64,000 bases of DNA from Bacillota bacterium (GCA_023436065.1 JAEZKU010000017.1:1-64000), one strand, 5' to 3'; shown: positions 33,253 to 43,632, counted from the first letter of the stretch. Numbers and translations are program-made. Notes: generated by a model from the letters alone, not told the origin.

Positions 33253-34347
33253 TTATTTCACTGCCTTTACAAGGAAACGGTTTCCACCGCACAGAACCAG
33301 TTTCTGTCCATTCGGAGCATTTGCGATCCACTCCGCTTCTTCGTTGCTTAAGCTGTACATAGGACGAAGCTCTTCGATCACCTTGGAGCTGTGCTTAAAT
33401 ATTTCATAATAACTGGATACATTACGGAAGGTGCCTCTTTTGCTGAGGAAATTCATAGTATCCTCGATTACGGAGGTTATAACAAATCCCTGTGCCTTAG
33501 CCACCTTATACATCATGAGCAGATACTTATCATAGGTTGCGAAGATACTGTCAGCTTTATCAATTAATAATCTGGCGCCTGTAATCGGTGCTTTTCCGTT
33601 CAGTCTGGTCCAGACATCTTCAATAGCCATTAAGCAATATTTATCAACATCTTCCTTCGCTACATTCTGAACATCATAGATTACCAGACGATGACTTCCA
33701 ATTGAAATCAATTCCTTCCCGCCCGCCAATTTACCTACTTCTTCCACTGCTGCTGCAAGCTCTTTCAATTCCTCAAGGAAAGTATCCTTCAGTAAGATGT
33801 TGTCCGAGTTCACCGAACCGAGATTCAGCTCTGCTCCAACCTTACTCAGACTGGCCTTAATGTCATCCAATTTCTTGGCAATCTTCTTTGTCTTATAGCT
33901 TTCGATCATTTCTGCGAAGGCTTGTGCGTATTTCGTCCAGTCTAAGTCCCCGCATTCTACACACATCTTCAGCATTACCTGCTCAATCAGGTACTTCTGA
34001 AGGTTGGTCAGCTTTGGTATCCTGCTTTCAATCAACAGCTTAGCCAGACCAAATTTAATCTTGCTTAAGAATACTACGTCCTGTTCGCTGATTTCGCAGG
34101 CATCTAATATAACCAATGGATTAAGGGATTCCTTTGATAAATCAATAATAATTCCGTCATACTTTTCAGCTAGTTCATTGAACTCTCCGCTCTTACTGAT
34201 GACAAATGCAGTTCCTTCAGTATTCTCTAAAACATGCTCGATCTCACGTTTCAAAGCATACGTCTTTCCGGTTCCTGCGGGTCCAAAGTAGAAGCCGCTT
34301 CCCCCCGACATCATATCTCTGCGTTGTTGAAAAATCTGTACTGCCAT
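33253..34347 (-). CDS. Orphan VirB4-like ATPase domain protein
   Basis: A 364-residue ATPase resembling only the C-terminal motor half of TraE/VirB4 proteins from conjugative elements. Walker A is GPAGTGKTYALKREIEH near residue 22; then VISKSGEFNELAEKYDG-I-I-I-DLS and NPL, as in VirB4. Walker B is ARLLIDKADSIF, where the usual catalytic Glu after Asp is Lys. It ends GQKLVLCGGNRFLVKA, matching the G-x-G-L-L-F-S-G-G end of relatives. The N-terminal VirB4 domain is absent and no other conjugation gene is nearby. SD 'aaggaggaatagaac'. Likely a domesticated ATP-binding protein of unknown job. Confidence 0.7.
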   Translation of the reverse strand: MAVQIFQQRRDMMSGGSGFYFGPAGTGKTYALKREIEHVLENTEGTAFVISKSGEFNELAEKYDGIIIDLSKESLNPLVILDACEISEQDVVFLSKIKFGLAKLLIESRIPKLTNLQKYLIEQVMLKMCVECGDLDWTKYAQAFAEMIESYKTKKIAKKLDDIKASLSKVGAELNLGSVNSDNILLKDTFLEELKELAAAVEEVGKLAGGKELISIGSHRLVIYDVQNVAKEDVDKYCLMAIEDVWTRLNGKAPITGARLLIDKADSIFATYDKYLLMMYKVAKAQGFVITSVIEDTMNFLSKRGTFRNVSSYYEIFKHSSKVIEELRPMYSLSNEEAEWIANAPNGQKLVLCGGNRFLVKAVK

Positions 34348-34590
34348 GTTCTATTCCTCCTTATTAATTGTAATCATACCTTCATCATCATACCGAGATA
34401 TACTCCCCCTGGATTCATATCCTTGGTATTATAGTATAAGTATGCCAGAATTTTTGCCATCTGTATAGTATTTAAATAGCACAAAATACAACTTTTTGTT
34501 TTATTTTTTATTAACAAAATAAATGCAACGTAATTTTCTGATTATATATATTGATGTGAAGGTAAGTAAATGCTATTTTTATCACTAGTA

Positions 34591-36819
34591 TTAATTAATC
34601 TTGAATACCTTAACTGACTCCTCCAGATTAACGGCATCGTCATTCAGCTGCTGTACTACAGCGTTCAGCCTATTCACCTCTGCAAGCTGATTCTCGGCCG
34701 TCACACTTAATTCCTCGGTGGCTGCAGCCGTCTCCTGCGCAGTTGCTGATATACTTTCGATTGCTCTTAAGGTATCATCCTTCGCATGCTCGATTCCTTC
34801 CACACCAAACGCAATTTGATTTAAGTTATCTGTCAGGTCCTCAACATGCTGGTTAATATTTTTGAATACACTTACTGTGCTCTCCAAAGCCTCCTCCTGT
34901 GACAGGACGATGCTCTGTGCGTACTGGGCTGTATTTACCGTCTTCCTGGTCTGTACTTCTATCTTCTGAATGATTTTTGCTATCTCATTGGAAGCCTTGA
35001 GGGATTGATCCGCAAGCTTTCGAATCTCAGCTGCAACTACAGAAAAGCCCTTTCCGAACTCTCCTGCTCTGGCTGCCTCAATGGAAGCATTCAGGGAAAG
35101 CAGATTGGTCTGTTCGGCTATACCATTGATCGTCTCAATGATACCGGCAATGGCCTGAGATTCCGACTCCAGATTCTGAATATCACTAATGACGGTCTTG
35201 GTCACATCAGAGGTATCCTTGGCTTTCGCACTCAGATTATCCACAATTCCCATACCACTACCGACGATTGTTTTAGTATTACCTGCGATTTGTTCAATGC
35301 TATGAGTACCGGAATACAGTTCATTAATCTTATCAGCCAAGTCTGACATCTGATGAAGACAGCTCTCTGCATCCTCTGCCTGCTGGGTTACTCCCTTTTC
35401 GATATCATTGACCGCGTCCGAGATACTTCTTGTCGCATTTACCAGGTTCTCCGAACTTTCAGAAACAACTGCCGCAGACTTTGATACTGTAGCACTGGTA
35501 CCGGTCATCTTCCTAATGAGCTTCTGCATGCTGTCAATCACATCATTGATACACTTACCGAGGATGTGGAATTCATCCTTTCTCTTAATTGAAGTGTAAT
35601 GAGTGAGATCACCCTGCTCTGTCAGATTAAGTACGTTATTCACCTTGCGAATGGAGGTGCTGTAACCATTGGCTATGTATGTTCCGAGCGCAATTGCTAC
35701 GATGCTGGCCAGAATGACTACCACCAAGGTTATCTTCCTTACTTCATTCGCCTTCTTCACAATCATCTTCTCCGGAATGACTGAGCAAAGCATACTGCCG
35801 TTGTTCTGTATCTTTGAATAAGTAAATAGATAATTTCCACCATTGAAGGACACGTACTTGCTGCCCTCTTTGGATCTTGATTCTTCTACAGCTTTCTGAT
35901 AATAGGTCTGTTCGGTGAAGCGAAATCCTTCCGGTACTACACCGGAGACAATCTCTCTCCCATCACCACTAATAAAGGCTACAACGCTTCCCGTAGGGAG
36001 ACCGCTCGCTGCAACTGTATCAATCACATAATTATCATCAACATCCAGAACGATACTTCCAATCGGTTTGCCGTCCGTACCTTTCAGATTACTAATATAA
36101 CTGAATGCATATGTAGTGTCATCCATACCGGACAGACCATCCAGATAGGGATGTGAGCCTACCCAAACACCGTCCGTTCCGCTTGACTTAAGAACGGCCC
36201 CATCACCGGTCGTCATGAAATCATCATACACAATCTTGCTGGCTGCAGTGCCATTACCCGAGATAGCAGTTCCATAATCAGCCATAATATATACATTAGC
36301 GATATAATCCTGGGATAGGATCTCCTTTGTTATGGAGGATCTCATCTCTTTGAAGCGTTTTGACTCTTCCTCCTGATCGCTCTGATACTCGCCGGAGTAA
36401 TATTTTACAAGAATATCATTGGTATTCAGGGTTTTTGCCTTACTGGCAACTGTTTCTGCACCAAAATCCAGATATCTTGCCATATTATTCATGGTAGAAA
36501 GCGTAGAGCTCTCATAGCTTTCAATTAGGCCCTTAGAGGATTTTGAATAAGAAAGCACACCCAAAACTATGATAAGAACTACCGGAACCAGGAAAGCCAT
36601 AATCAGCTTTGTTCTGATACTATTCACTTTTCCGATCACACTTTTCAGCTTCAATCCTTCTTTGTGATCACTCAGATTATCATTTATCATTCTACTTTCT
36701 GAGAGATTTCCCTTTTTCGAAGCACTTCGCTTTTGTCTTATCTTAGCTTCCATAGCCTGAACTTCTTCGCCCTTCTCCTTTACTGATTTCTTCTTCATGT
36801 TCATATCCTTATCCTGCAT
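34591..36819 (-). CDS. Methyl-accepting chemotaxis protein
   Basis: A 742-residue chemoreceptor. A lysine-rich cytoplasmic head of about 70 residues precedes TM1 (about 71-92, [19 protein letters not shown]). A dCache-like extracellular sensor follows (about 93-370), TM2 (about 375-395), HAMP ([17 protein letters not shown]), then the coiled-coil signalling domain with the hairpin tip [20 protein letters not shown]. It should signal through CheW/CheA; ligand unknown. SD 'agggggagaat'. A paralogue of the same length lies at 41103-43316. No CheW or CheA gene nearby. Confidence 0.92.
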   Translation of the reverse strand: MQDKDMNMKKKSVKEKGEEVQAMEAKIRQKRSASKKGNLSESRMINDNLSDHKEGLKLKSVIGKVNSIRTKLIMAFLVPVVLIIVLGVLSYSKSSKGLIESYESSTLSTMNNMARYLDFGAETVASKAKTLNTNDILVKYYSGEYQSDQEEESKRFKEMRSSITKEILSQDYIANVYIMADYGTAISGNGTAASKIVYDDFMTTGDGAVLKSSGTDGVWVGSHPYLDGLSGMDDTTYAFSYISNLKGTDGKPIGSIVLDVDDNYVIDTVAASGLPTGSVVAFISGDGREIVSGVVPEGFRFTEQTYYQKAVEESRSKEGSKYVSFNGGNYLFTYSKIQNNGSMLCSVIPEKMIVKKANEVRKITLVVVILASIVAIALGTYIANGYSTSIRKVNNVLNLTEQGDLTHYTSIKRKDEFHILGKCINDVIDSMQKLIRKMTGTSATVSKSAAVVSESSENLVNATRSISDAVNDIEKGVTQQAEDAESCLHQMSDLADKINELYSGTHSIEQIAGNTKTIVGSGMGIVDNLSAKAKDTSDVTKTVISDIQNLESESQAIAGIIETINGIAEQTNLLSLNASIEAARAGEFGKGFSVVAAEIRKLADQSLKASNEIAKIIQKIEVQTRKTVNTAQYAQSIVLSQEEALESTVSVFKNINQHVEDLTDNLNQIAFGVEGIEHAKDDTLRAIESISATAQETAAATEELSVTAENQLAEVNRLNAVVQQLNDDAVNLEESVKVFKIN

Positions 36820-37312
36820 ATTCTCCCCCTATGAATACGCATCTCCTTTCCTTAGGTATAATGCTGTCCCCTTTTTATACCCACCAGTTACATTTATCTA
36901 AGACCCCACTTCCCACATTTCTCTAGTAAAAAATGATAAAAATGACCAACATTTCATCTGTTGGGTAATACAAATTATACAACATTTCTTATTTATTATC
37001 AATCTAAACCTACAAAAAACTTTGTAATTTTATGTAAATTGGCGCAAACACCGTAATTATCTTATAATATTCCAGCTAAATTTTATTGTTAAAATATGTT
37101 AACTCCTCATATTTAACTAAATAATAGCATTTATAACTTTTTTCTTCGGATTTCTGCCTCATCCCGAGTAGTTTTCCTTCAGCAAGGACATAAAATTTTC
37201 ATACAAATAGTTATTCCTTTTTTGTCTATGATTCGGTATACTTAATAGGAATAAATTCTACATAAAAAATATTTCATAGGAATAATTATGATAAACTGAA
37301 AGGACTAAGAAG
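36820..37312. promoter_or_regulatory. 493-base divergent intergenic region
   Basis: AT-rich. It contains promoters for the leftward chemoreceptor and rightward lgt, but I cannot place them with confidence. The motif ataggaataa occurs twice just before lgt (about 37246 and 37276). No gene or stable hairpin seen. Confidence 0.35.
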
Positions 37313-38221
37313 ATGAAGAACGAACTGCTTACAATAGGACCCATTACAATCTATGGTTACGGCCTGATGATTGCAATCGGGATCATAGCGGCATACACCG
37401 TTGCTGAATTCAGGGCAAAAAGAAAAGGCATGAATCACGAGTTGATCTTTAATCTTACCATCTGGTGTCTGGTAGGAGGAATCCTCGGTGCTAAGCTGTT
37501 ATTTTTTATTACGGAGCTAAAGGATATTATCGCTGATCCGAGCCTTCTGCTGGATTTCTCTCGCGGCTTTGTAGTTTTCGGTGGAATCATTGGAGGTATT
37601 TTCTCAGGATACCTGTATACACGAATTAAAAAACTGAATTTTCTTCAATATTTCGATCTTGTCATGCCCTCCATCGCTCTTGCACAGGGCTTCGGACGGA
37701 TGGGCTGCCTGCTTGCCGGCTGCTGTTACGGTGAAGAAACCACAAGTGCCTTCCATCTGATTTTTGAGACATCTGACTTCGCACCAAATGGAGTGGCATT
37801 AATTCCTACCCAGCCGATTTCAAGCCTTTTAGATTTCCTAAACTTCTTTGCCTTAATTACGATATCTAAACGCACGAAGGCAGACGGACAGGTTGCAGGC
37901 TTCTACCTGGTATTTTACAGTGCAGGAAGATTTGTACTTGAATTCTTCCGAGGAGATCTGGAGCGTGGACAGATCGGTCCTTTATCCACTTCACAGTTTA
38001 TTGCCATCTTCGTGGTCCTGATTGGACTGGCACTTATTATTGTCTGCGGTCTTCAGCCTCGAAGAAATGCAGTTTTGGAAGATATCGAAGCTGTGCCTTC
38101 CGAAGAGCCTTTCTCTGAGGAAAATCATAATGAAGCCGGATCAACAAAGGTTGTCACAGAGATAGCAGAGGATGGTCACGAAGTTATCATTGAAGAATAT
38201 GATCCTGAGGGTAAGAACTGA
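37313..38221 (+). CDS. lgt: Prolipoprotein diacylglyceryl transferase
   Basis: A 302-residue polytopic enzyme that transfers diacylglycerol to the lipobox cysteine of prelipoproteins. Family landmarks: ITIYGYGLMIAIGI, GGILGAKLLFFI, GFVVFGGIIGGIFSGY, and the signature GFGRMGCLLAGCCYGEE with the essential Arg. About seven membrane segments. The C-terminus has an acidic extension of about 45 residues (EDIEAVPSEEPFSEENHNEA). SD 'gaaaggactaagaag'. Monocistronic. Clients in this window are the lipoproteins at 5692 and 54770. Confidence 0.95.
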   Translation: MKNELLTIGPITIYGYGLMIAIGIIAAYTVAEFRAKRKGMNHELIFNLTIWCLVGGILGAKLLFFITELKDIIADPSLLLDFSRGFVVFGGIIGGIFSGYLYTRIKKLNFLQYFDLVMPSIALAQGFGRMGCLLAGCCYGEETTSAFHLIFETSDFAPNGVALIPTQPISSLLDFLNFFALITISKRTKADGQVAGFYLVFYSAGRFVLEFFRGDLERGQIGPLSTSQFIAIFVVLIGLALIIVCGLQPRRNAVLEDIEAVPSEEPFSEENHNEAGSTKVVTEIAEDGHEVIIEEYDPEGKN

Positions 38222-38266
38222 TAAGAAAATATAGAGTTTCAGCAGATTTAAATGTAGGATACAACA

Positions 38267-38305
38267 ACGGGGTGAGAGTTTGATATGCTCTCACCCCGTA
38301 TATTT
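38267..38305 (+). terminator. Terminator of lgt
   Basis: 11-bp stem cggggtgagag / ctctcaccccg, followed by a T-rich run (tatatttc). Confidence 0.85.
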
Positions 38306-38317
38306 CGCTTGGGCTTA

Positions 38318-38345
38318 AAAGTGTCAGCTTGCTGACACTTTGTTC
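38318..38345 (-). terminator. Terminator of the leftward Pro/Gly-rich gene
   Basis: 11-bp stem aaagtgtcagc / gctgacacttt with 2-base loop; T-run on the minus-strand side, 20 bases after the stop of 38366-38881. Confidence 0.8.
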
Positions 38346-38365
38346 TTATTATTATTTACTTTCTC

Positions 38366-38881
38366 TTAAAAGCAACGGAAGAAGATAATTCTTCGAATGA
38401 AGATTCGATCAAAGACCCAACGGTTTCTTCTCCAACGGAAACCCCTGACAAAAACATTATCCACATCAACCGGATAGAACCAGAAGCTTTCACCGCTAAA
38501 CAGCCAGATAAAGGTAAAACGCCTTAAACATCTTCTTAATTCTCTGCGCTTACGGTTGAAATCTTCTCTTCCAAATCCTCCTTGTCCGGGACGTCCACCA
38601 AATTGACTTCTGCCGTCCGGTCCCTGACCATTCGGACCGAATCTCTCTATTCCGGGGGCTTCCGGAATAAAATTAGGTGGTGCTGTCCTTGGTTCATCCC
38701 TTCTAAACATCTGAGGTGTTCCTTCCGAGGGCATTTCCGGAGAAGGAACGAACGGCGGAACATTTCTGACCGGTCCGTCCTGAGGACGTCTGAAGGGAGG
38801 AGGACCTCCACCCATATTCTGCATTTTCACATATTTATTCTTATGTTCGCATGCTCTATCGAAACTTTTATCGTTTTCCAA
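38366..38881 (-). CDS. Proline/glycine-rich protein with aromatic-basic tail
   Basis: A 171-residue protein starting at TTG, 7 bases after 'aaagggg'. Residues 25-105 are Pro/Gly/Arg-rich and probably disordered (GGGPPPFRRPQDGP, FGGRPGQGGFGRED). The last 60 residues are basic and aromatic: RRCLRRFTFIWLFSGESFWF, YPVDVDNVFVRGFRWRRNRW. This F-W-F-Y-P ... G-x-R-W pattern recurs in Clostridia, perhaps as a small surface- or spore-associated fold, but it has no assigned function. No signal peptide. The SD lies inside a long hairpin. Confidence 0.7.
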   Translation of the reverse strand: MENDKSFDRACEHKNKYVKMQNMGGGPPPFRRPQDGPVRNVPPFVPSPEMPSEGTPQMFRRDEPRTAPPNFIPEAPGIERFGPNGQGPDGRSQFGGRPGQGGFGREDFNRKRRELRRCLRRFTFIWLFSGESFWFYPVDVDNVFVRGFRWRRNRWVFDRIFIRRIIFFRCF

Positions 38882-38948
38882 GCTTTAACCCCTTTCTGCG
38901 CATCAATCATACTTTATTCTATGATTGATGCACGAAAAGGTTAAAGCT
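38881..38948 (-). promoter_or_regulatory. Long hairpin covering the ribosome site of the TTG-start gene
   Basis: On the minus strand agctttaacc ... gcatcaatcat / atgattgatgc ... ggttaaagct forms a two-part stem of about 21 pairs. The 3' strand contains the SD aaagggg and ends at the TTG start. No T-run follows, so it is not a normal terminator; translation may be gated by it. Confidence 0.5.
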
Positions 38949-38979
38949 GCTATTTATCAATGCTCAGATGTGTCAGGTT

Positions 38980-39633
38980 CTAGAAATCTTTCTTACGATA
39001 TATTCCGACAGAAATTCGGAAAGAAAGATATAAGGCGATCAAAGCTGTGATCGGCAGTACAAGACCGGAATAATGAGATATGAAATCCAACAGCGTTACC
39101 AACCCCTCCGGGATTTCAGAATTAACACCCTTCATGAATGCATTGACAGAGGATACCACAACAAAAGGTATGATTATGGCTATGAAAAATATAATTCTTG
39201 CTTTCTCCACACCAAGCTTTATGAGGAAGGGAAGTACAAAGCTATAAAGTACAATCACTACAAAAGCACCAATCAATGAATTTGTTACTGAAGTAAAGAG
39301 GCTATCTGATTTTAATACAAAATTGATGCCTATCGTAACAATGCTGCTGAAGACAGTACCAAACAGAGTCAAAATTATCAGCATAATGTATTTGCTACTT
39401 ACCATATCTTCTTTAGAGACCGGCATGGTCAGAGCATAAATATCCCATTTTGCCAGATCGTCATAGGAAAACAGACTGATCGTCAGGATTGCGAACAGCA
39501 TTGTAATGACACTGCTAAAAAAGCCCGTATCCTTTGAGGTTATCGCTAGTATAATATACAGAACAGACAGCAATCCAAAAATCTTAAAGTTCTTTTTAAG
39601 ATTAATAATATCCTTAAGTATCAAACCCTTCAT
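38980..39633 (-). CDS. ABC-2 type permease
   Basis: A 217-residue membrane protein with six hydrophobic segments (FGLLSVLYIILAI, VITMLFAILTISLFSYDDL, IIFFIAIIIPFVVVSSVNAF, ITALIALYLSFRIS). The ATG at 39633 follows 'aaggggaggaattaaa' and lies 1 base after the ATPase gene's stop; the track-like longer frame would enter that gene. Partner of the ATPase encoded upstream. Of YtrC/D-like type; the substrate could be a peptide antibiotic or part of the envelope. Confidence 0.85.
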   Translation of the reverse strand: MKGLILKDIINLKKNFKIFGLLSVLYIILAITSKDTGFFSSVITMLFAILTISLFSYDDLAKWDIYALTMPVSKEDMVSSKYIMLIILTLFGTVFSSIVTIGINFVLKSDSLFTSVTNSLIGAFVVIVLYSFVLPFLIKLGVEKARIIFFIAIIIPFVVVSSVNAFMKGVNSEIPEGLVTLLDFISHYSGLVLPITALIALYLSFRISVGIYRKKDF

Positions 39634-39634
39634 T

Positions 39635-40540
39635 TTAATTCCTCCCCCTTCCCCGTGCAGTTGCATAGGTAGATGCCTGCACTGATTTCCCCTTACTGAT
39701 AAACAGCATGATCTCTTCAATCGTGGTTTTATCTATCGTATATTGATGATATCGTCTTAGGAATTCATCCTTTTTATGGATCATCACATCTGTACCGAAG
39801 CTACTCTCTCTGATTCCAACCACATAGCTGCGATCAATGGCAGCTGCTTCCTCCTTACGGCAATGAATAATCCCATGCTGATAGATCAACTCATCCTTGC
39901 TTTTACAGAATATGATCTTCCCCTGATGAATGAACGTAACATAATCCGCAATCTTCTCTATATCACTGATGATGTGGGAGGATAGCAGGATGGTATGTTC
40001 CTCATCCTGAATAAATTCCAGAAAAATATCCAGGATCTCATCTCTAACCAGCGGATCCAGACCACTCGTTGCTTCATCAAGGATCAGTAGCTTGGAATGA
40101 TGGGATAGTGCAGCTGCGATGGAAAGCTTCATCTTCATACCTCTGGAGAATTCCTTGATAATTTTGCTCTTCGGCAGATTAAATCTGCTGATGTAGTCTT
40201 GGAACATCGCCTCATCCCAGTTTGAATAGATATTTTTCATGATCAGACTGATATTCTCTATCGTTAATGTGTCATGAAAGTTACTGCCGTCAAAGACAAC
40301 ACCCAGTTCGGATTTCACTTTCATCGTCAAGTTCTTTGAAGGACAGCCTAAAAGGTAGGTTTCACCACCGTCTGTATTGATCAAATCCAACATAGCTTTA
40401 ATTGTGGTTGTTTTTCCTGCCCCATTCTCCCCGACAAAGCCCATGATAGTGCCCTTGGGTATACGAAAGCTGACATTGTCCAACGTAAAATCCTTATAAC
40501 GTTTGGTCAGACCTTGAATTACTACTGCATCTGTATCCAC
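39635..40540 (-). CDS. ABC transporter ATP-binding protein
   Basis: A 301-residue ATPase. Walker A GENGAGKTTTIKAML near residue 37, signature EFSRGMKMKLSIAAALS (variant of LSGGQ), Walker B LLILDEATSGLDP, H-loop LLSSHIISDIEKIADYVT. It starts with GTG, 3 bases after the regulator's stop, with SD 'gaggagggg'. The C-terminal 80 residues are a non-catalytic tail. Works with the permease at 38980 and is controlled by the YtrA-like regulator. The export substrate is unknown. Confidence 0.92.
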   Translation of the reverse strand: MDTDAVVIQGLTKRYKDFTLDNVSFRIPKGTIMGFVGENGAGKTTTIKAMLDLINTDGGETYLLGCPSKNLTMKVKSELGVVFDGSNFHDTLTIENISLIMKNIYSNWDEAMFQDYISRFNLPKSKIIKEFSRGMKMKLSIAAALSHHSKLLILDEATSGLDPLVRDEILDIFLEFIQDEEHTILLSSHIISDIEKIADYVTFIHQGKIIFCKSKDELIYQHGIIHCRKEEAAAIDRSYVVGIRESSFGTDVMIHKKDEFLRRYHQYTIDKTTIEEIMLFISKGKSVQASTYATARGRGRN

Positions 40541-40543
40541 GAA

Positions 40544-40918
40544 TTACCCCTCCTCATAAATTAACTTAATAATATCAATTAACTCATCGACTCCAATTCC
40601 TCCAGCTTTAGCACCTTCAACCGCTTTGCCCAAATGCTCTTCCACAATGCGAAGCTGTTCTTCCCGGACAAACTCCATATTTTTCTCTGCGACAAAGCTT
40701 CCCTTACCGATGACTGTATAGATGAACCCGTCGCGCTCCAGATCCTCATAAGCCCTCTTGGTAGTAATTACACTGATGCGGAGCTCCTTGGCCAAGGTTC
40801 TCATGGACGGCAGTAAGCTTCCTGCCTCCAGCTCTCCGCTGATGATCATTTGCTTCATCTGGGAAGTAATCTGCTCATAGATTGGTTTATCACTCGAATT
40901 ACTGATCAGTATGTTCAT
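40544..40918 (-). CDS. YtrA-type GntR regulator
   Basis: A 124-residue regulator, one winged helix and a short tail as in the YtrA subfamily: SSDKPIYEQITSQMKQMIIS, GSLLPSMRTLAKELRISVIT, TTKRAYEDLERDGFIYTV. The ATG at 40918 follows 'ccggagggaaaga' and is chosen over 40990. First gene of a three-gene operon with an ABC ATPase and permease. A long dyad overlaps its promoter, so it most likely represses its own operon. YtrA relatives respond to cell-wall antibiotics. Confidence 0.92.
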   Translation of the reverse strand: MNILISNSSDKPIYEQITSQMKQMIISGELEAGSLLPSMRTLAKELRISVITTKRAYEDLERDGFIYTVIGKGSFVAEKNMEFVREEQLRIVEEHLGKAVEGAKAGGIGVDELIDIIKLIYEEG

Positions 40919-40934
40919 TCTTTCCCTCCGGGAT

Positions 40935-40969
40935 GTTATAGTGTATATATTCGATATGCACAATATAAC
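40935..40969 (-). promoter_or_regulatory. Promoter/operator of the YtrA-ABC operon
   Basis: Minus strand: TTGTGC - 17 bases - TATAAC. The dyad gttata-gtgtatat ... atatgcac-aatataac covers both elements, as expected for repression by the GntR protein just downstream. Confidence 0.7.
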
Positions 40970-41041
40970 ACCTCTTACATCATCTGTCAACCATAATTTT
41001 TATCATCAAGCGATACGTGGATTGAGTTTTCATATGAATCA

Positions 41042-41078
41042 AAAAAGGCTCTCCCGCTGTTACGGGAAAGCCTTTTCT
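41042..41078. terminator. Intrinsic terminator
   Basis: Stem aaaaggctctcccg / cgggaaagcctttt with a T-rich tail, between the GntR promoter and the 3' end of the second chemoreceptor gene. Confidence 0.8.
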
Positions 41079-41102
41079 TATTATGTTTATAATTCCGGGT
41101 TA

Positions 41103-43316
41103 TCAGACAATAAACTTTTCAACTTCCTGAACCAGATGACCTGCATTCTTATTCAGCTTGCCGGCCGATTCATTCAGAGACTCAACAGAGGAAAGCTGAT
41201 CTGTGGAGGTCTGATTTACATTATTGGTAGAAGCAGCAATTTCCTCCAATACTGCCGAGATATTTTCAATGGCTGCCAGAGTGCTGACTCTTGCCTCTTC
41301 AATATTACCGACATTCTCAGTGATGTATTTTAAGAATACAACCAGCTTCTCTACACTTTCATCGATATTCTGATAGGAATCTGTCGTGTTCTTAACTGCA
41401 TTCTCCTGAAGCTTCATTACCTGTTCCGCTTTCTTTGCTATCTCAACCGCGTTTTCGGTATCCTCCTGTATGCTTCCAATAATCTTCTTAATATCGTTAA
41501 CCGAATTCTTGGACTGCTCAGCCAGTGTTCTGATCTCACTCGCTACTACCGCAAAGCCCTTTCCATGCTCTCCTGCCCTTGCCGCCTCGATGGAAGCATT
41601 CAGGGACAGCAGGTTGGTCTGATTAGCAATATCATTGATTACATTGATGATCTTATTAATTGAGGAGGATTTTTCAGCCAGCTTCTCAATCTCCGTAATA
41701 ATTTGAGTTGTTGTTTCTATCGTAGATTTCGTCTGCTGATTCAATTCCTCGGTAATGACAGTTCCCTGCTGGATACTGTTCTTGGTATTGTCAGCAATCT
41801 GACCGATTTCCTTGGTATTCTCACTAACAAGTTCAATCTTCTTTGACAGATTATCCATCTGAAGCAGACATTCCTCAGCATCCTTCGCCTGCTGGTTAAT
41901 ACCCTGCTCAATCTCATTCATAGCTGATGAGATATCCCCGGTAGTCCTAAGGAACAGGGCAGAGGTCTTTGATACATTCTCTGAGGATACGGATACCTCA
42001 CCGCTCAATTCCTTCACCTGTTGGATCAATTCTTTCATCTTACTGAAGGTAACCTGTATTTCTTGAATCAGTATATTGAATTCATTCTTACTCCTCGAAT
42101 TGAACTGAACAGTAAGATCACCGGTCGCTGCCTTCTGTAAGGATTGATTAATACCTCTTATCGTTCTGCTGATTGTGGTAGAAAGCAGGAAAGATGTGGC
42201 AACTGCCACGATAATCGCCAGTATTACAATGATGTATGTAACTCCCTTAATGCTATCTGCCTGGCTATTGATTGTAGCCTTAGGCATTAATGCACAGAGG
42301 ATCGATCCTGTCTCCCCAATCTTGGAGTACATGAACAGATAAGATGCTCCCTTATAATCCACAAACTTGGAGCCACTCGTATCTTCACTGGCCAAAGCCT
42401 CCTGATAGAAGGGTTCATTTACGAATACCGGTTCTGCTGTGGTTCCTTCCTGGACAGAAGCATCGTCACCCTTTTTGGACAGATCCATGATTTCTCGATT
42501 ATCAGGAGTAATAAGTCCCAGATATCCTGATTTATCAAAATTCAGATCCTCCAGGATGTTATTTACCGTCTCCGTTTTCAGTTCGATAATTAAGAATGCA
42601 TAAGGGTTAACTCTTCTCATAATACGCAGGGAGTAATCGCTTGTACTGTCCTCGAATAAGGCGTCAAAACTCTCATCCTGTCCATCCCATACGCATTGAT
42701 ATTTATTCTCTATCAAAAACTTGCCTATATCCGTCTCCTTGGCTTGTGCAAATACACCTTCATCGAAAAGCTGGCCTGAGGTAGTAATAGAATAGGTTTT
42801 ATCAGTGAGCAGATAAATATCTTTAATAAATTCATCCGTGGACTGCTTCGCCATGAACGTATTGGTAATAGAATTACGTCTCTTACTTTGTTCCAACATA
42901 TCATCATTGTTCATCAGATATTTCGATATTGTATCGTCACTGATATATTGGATGCTGGCAGCTTCTACAGCCTCAAAGCCAAAACGCATATATTCGGCCG
43001 CCATGTTAATTGCTTCTGCGGTAGCATTCTTATAATTGTTTTGAATACCCGTAGATGCTTTTTGAAAAGATACGACACCAAGAATAATGATAAACACAAT
43101 CGGAACCATAAAAGCAGCATTCAATGCAAACCTTATACTGGAAAAGAAATTGACCTTTGTCATGTTCTCCACAAGTTCCCGTCTATCCTTTTGTAGCTTA
43201 GCTTTATTCTTCTCTGCTGCTTCCTTCAGCTTCTTTTCCTTTACCACCTTCTCTTTCTTTAGCTTCTTAAAGAATTGCTGTAACTTTTCCTTTGTACTCC
43301 CGTCAGTAGACTTCAT
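41103..43316 (-). CDS. Methyl-accepting chemotaxis protein
   Basis: A 737-residue chemoreceptor; ATG 43316 after 'ggaggtatgccgc' is preferred over a TTG at 43331. A 60-residue, very lysine-rich cytoplasmic head precedes TM1 (about 66-84, [16 protein letters not shown]). Then a dCache-like sensor domain, TM2 ([20 protein letters not shown]), HAMP ([20 protein letters not shown]), and the signalling coil with tip [20 protein letters not shown]. Same architecture as the receptor at 34591, probably a duplication with diverged sensor. Ligand unknown. Confidence 0.92.
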   Translation of the reverse strand: MKSTDGSTKEKLQQFFKKLKKEKVVKEKKLKEAAEKNKAKLQKDRRELVENMTKVNFFSSIRFALNAAFMVPIVFIIILGVVSFQKASTGIQNNYKNATAEAINMAAEYMRFGFEAVEAASIQYISDDTISKYLMNNDDMLEQSKRRNSITNTFMAKQSTDEFIKDIYLLTDKTYSITTSGQLFDEGVFAQAKETDIGKFLIENKYQCVWDGQDESFDALFEDSTSDYSLRIMRRVNPYAFLIIELKTETVNNILEDLNFDKSGYLGLITPDNREIMDLSKKGDDASVQEGTTAEPVFVNEPFYQEALASEDTSGSKFVDYKGASYLFMYSKIGETGSILCALMPKATINSQADSIKGVTYIIVILAIIVAVATSFLLSTTISRTIRGINQSLQKAATGDLTVQFNSRSKNEFNILIQEIQVTFSKMKELIQQVKELSGEVSVSSENVSKTSALFLRTTGDISSAMNEIEQGINQQAKDAEECLLQMDNLSKKIELVSENTKEIGQIADNTKNSIQQGTVITEELNQQTKSTIETTTQIITEIEKLAEKSSSINKIINVINDIANQTNLLSLNASIEAARAGEHGKGFAVVASEIRTLAEQSKNSVNDIKKIIGSIQEDTENAVEIAKKAEQVMKLQENAVKNTTDSYQNIDESVEKLVVFLKYITENVGNIEEARVSTLAAIENISAVLEEIAASTNNVNQTSTDQLSSVESLNESAGKLNKNAGHLVQEVEKFIV

Positions 43317-43632
43317 GCGGCATACCTCCAAAATATCGTATGTATTTTACTCGCACCCACGTAATAGCTTCGCAATACTAATTAGTATTGTTAATTAATT
43401 ATATCATTCTTTTCATAAAAGTGCCAGTAGTATTCAGTTTCAAATATGACGATTTTATCTTTTCCCAATGTGTAAAATAAGGTCACTTTCCGTCATTTTC
43501 TACAATGGTCCACTCACGAAATTCATCACTTTTACCTGTTATTGGTGTAAATTTCATGCACTGAAAAATCAAGTGGTACTTATCCCGATTTCGGTGTATA
43601 ATACCATTAGTTTACAACAGGAGGAGCAGTTA
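43317..43632. promoter_or_regulatory. Divergent intergenic region
   Basis: 316 bases. A TATAAT (about 43598) precedes the rightward small membrane-protein gene. Upstream of the chemoreceptor the sequence is AT-rich, with no clear element. Confidence 0.45.

Noticed and set aside
33253..34347. Integrated conjugative element
   Set aside because: Only one VirB4-like gene; no relaxase, coupling protein, integrase or attachment repeats in the window.
43468..43632. Upstream extension of the 98-residue membrane protein
   Set aside because: No ribosome site, composition unlike protein, and it covers the promoter.
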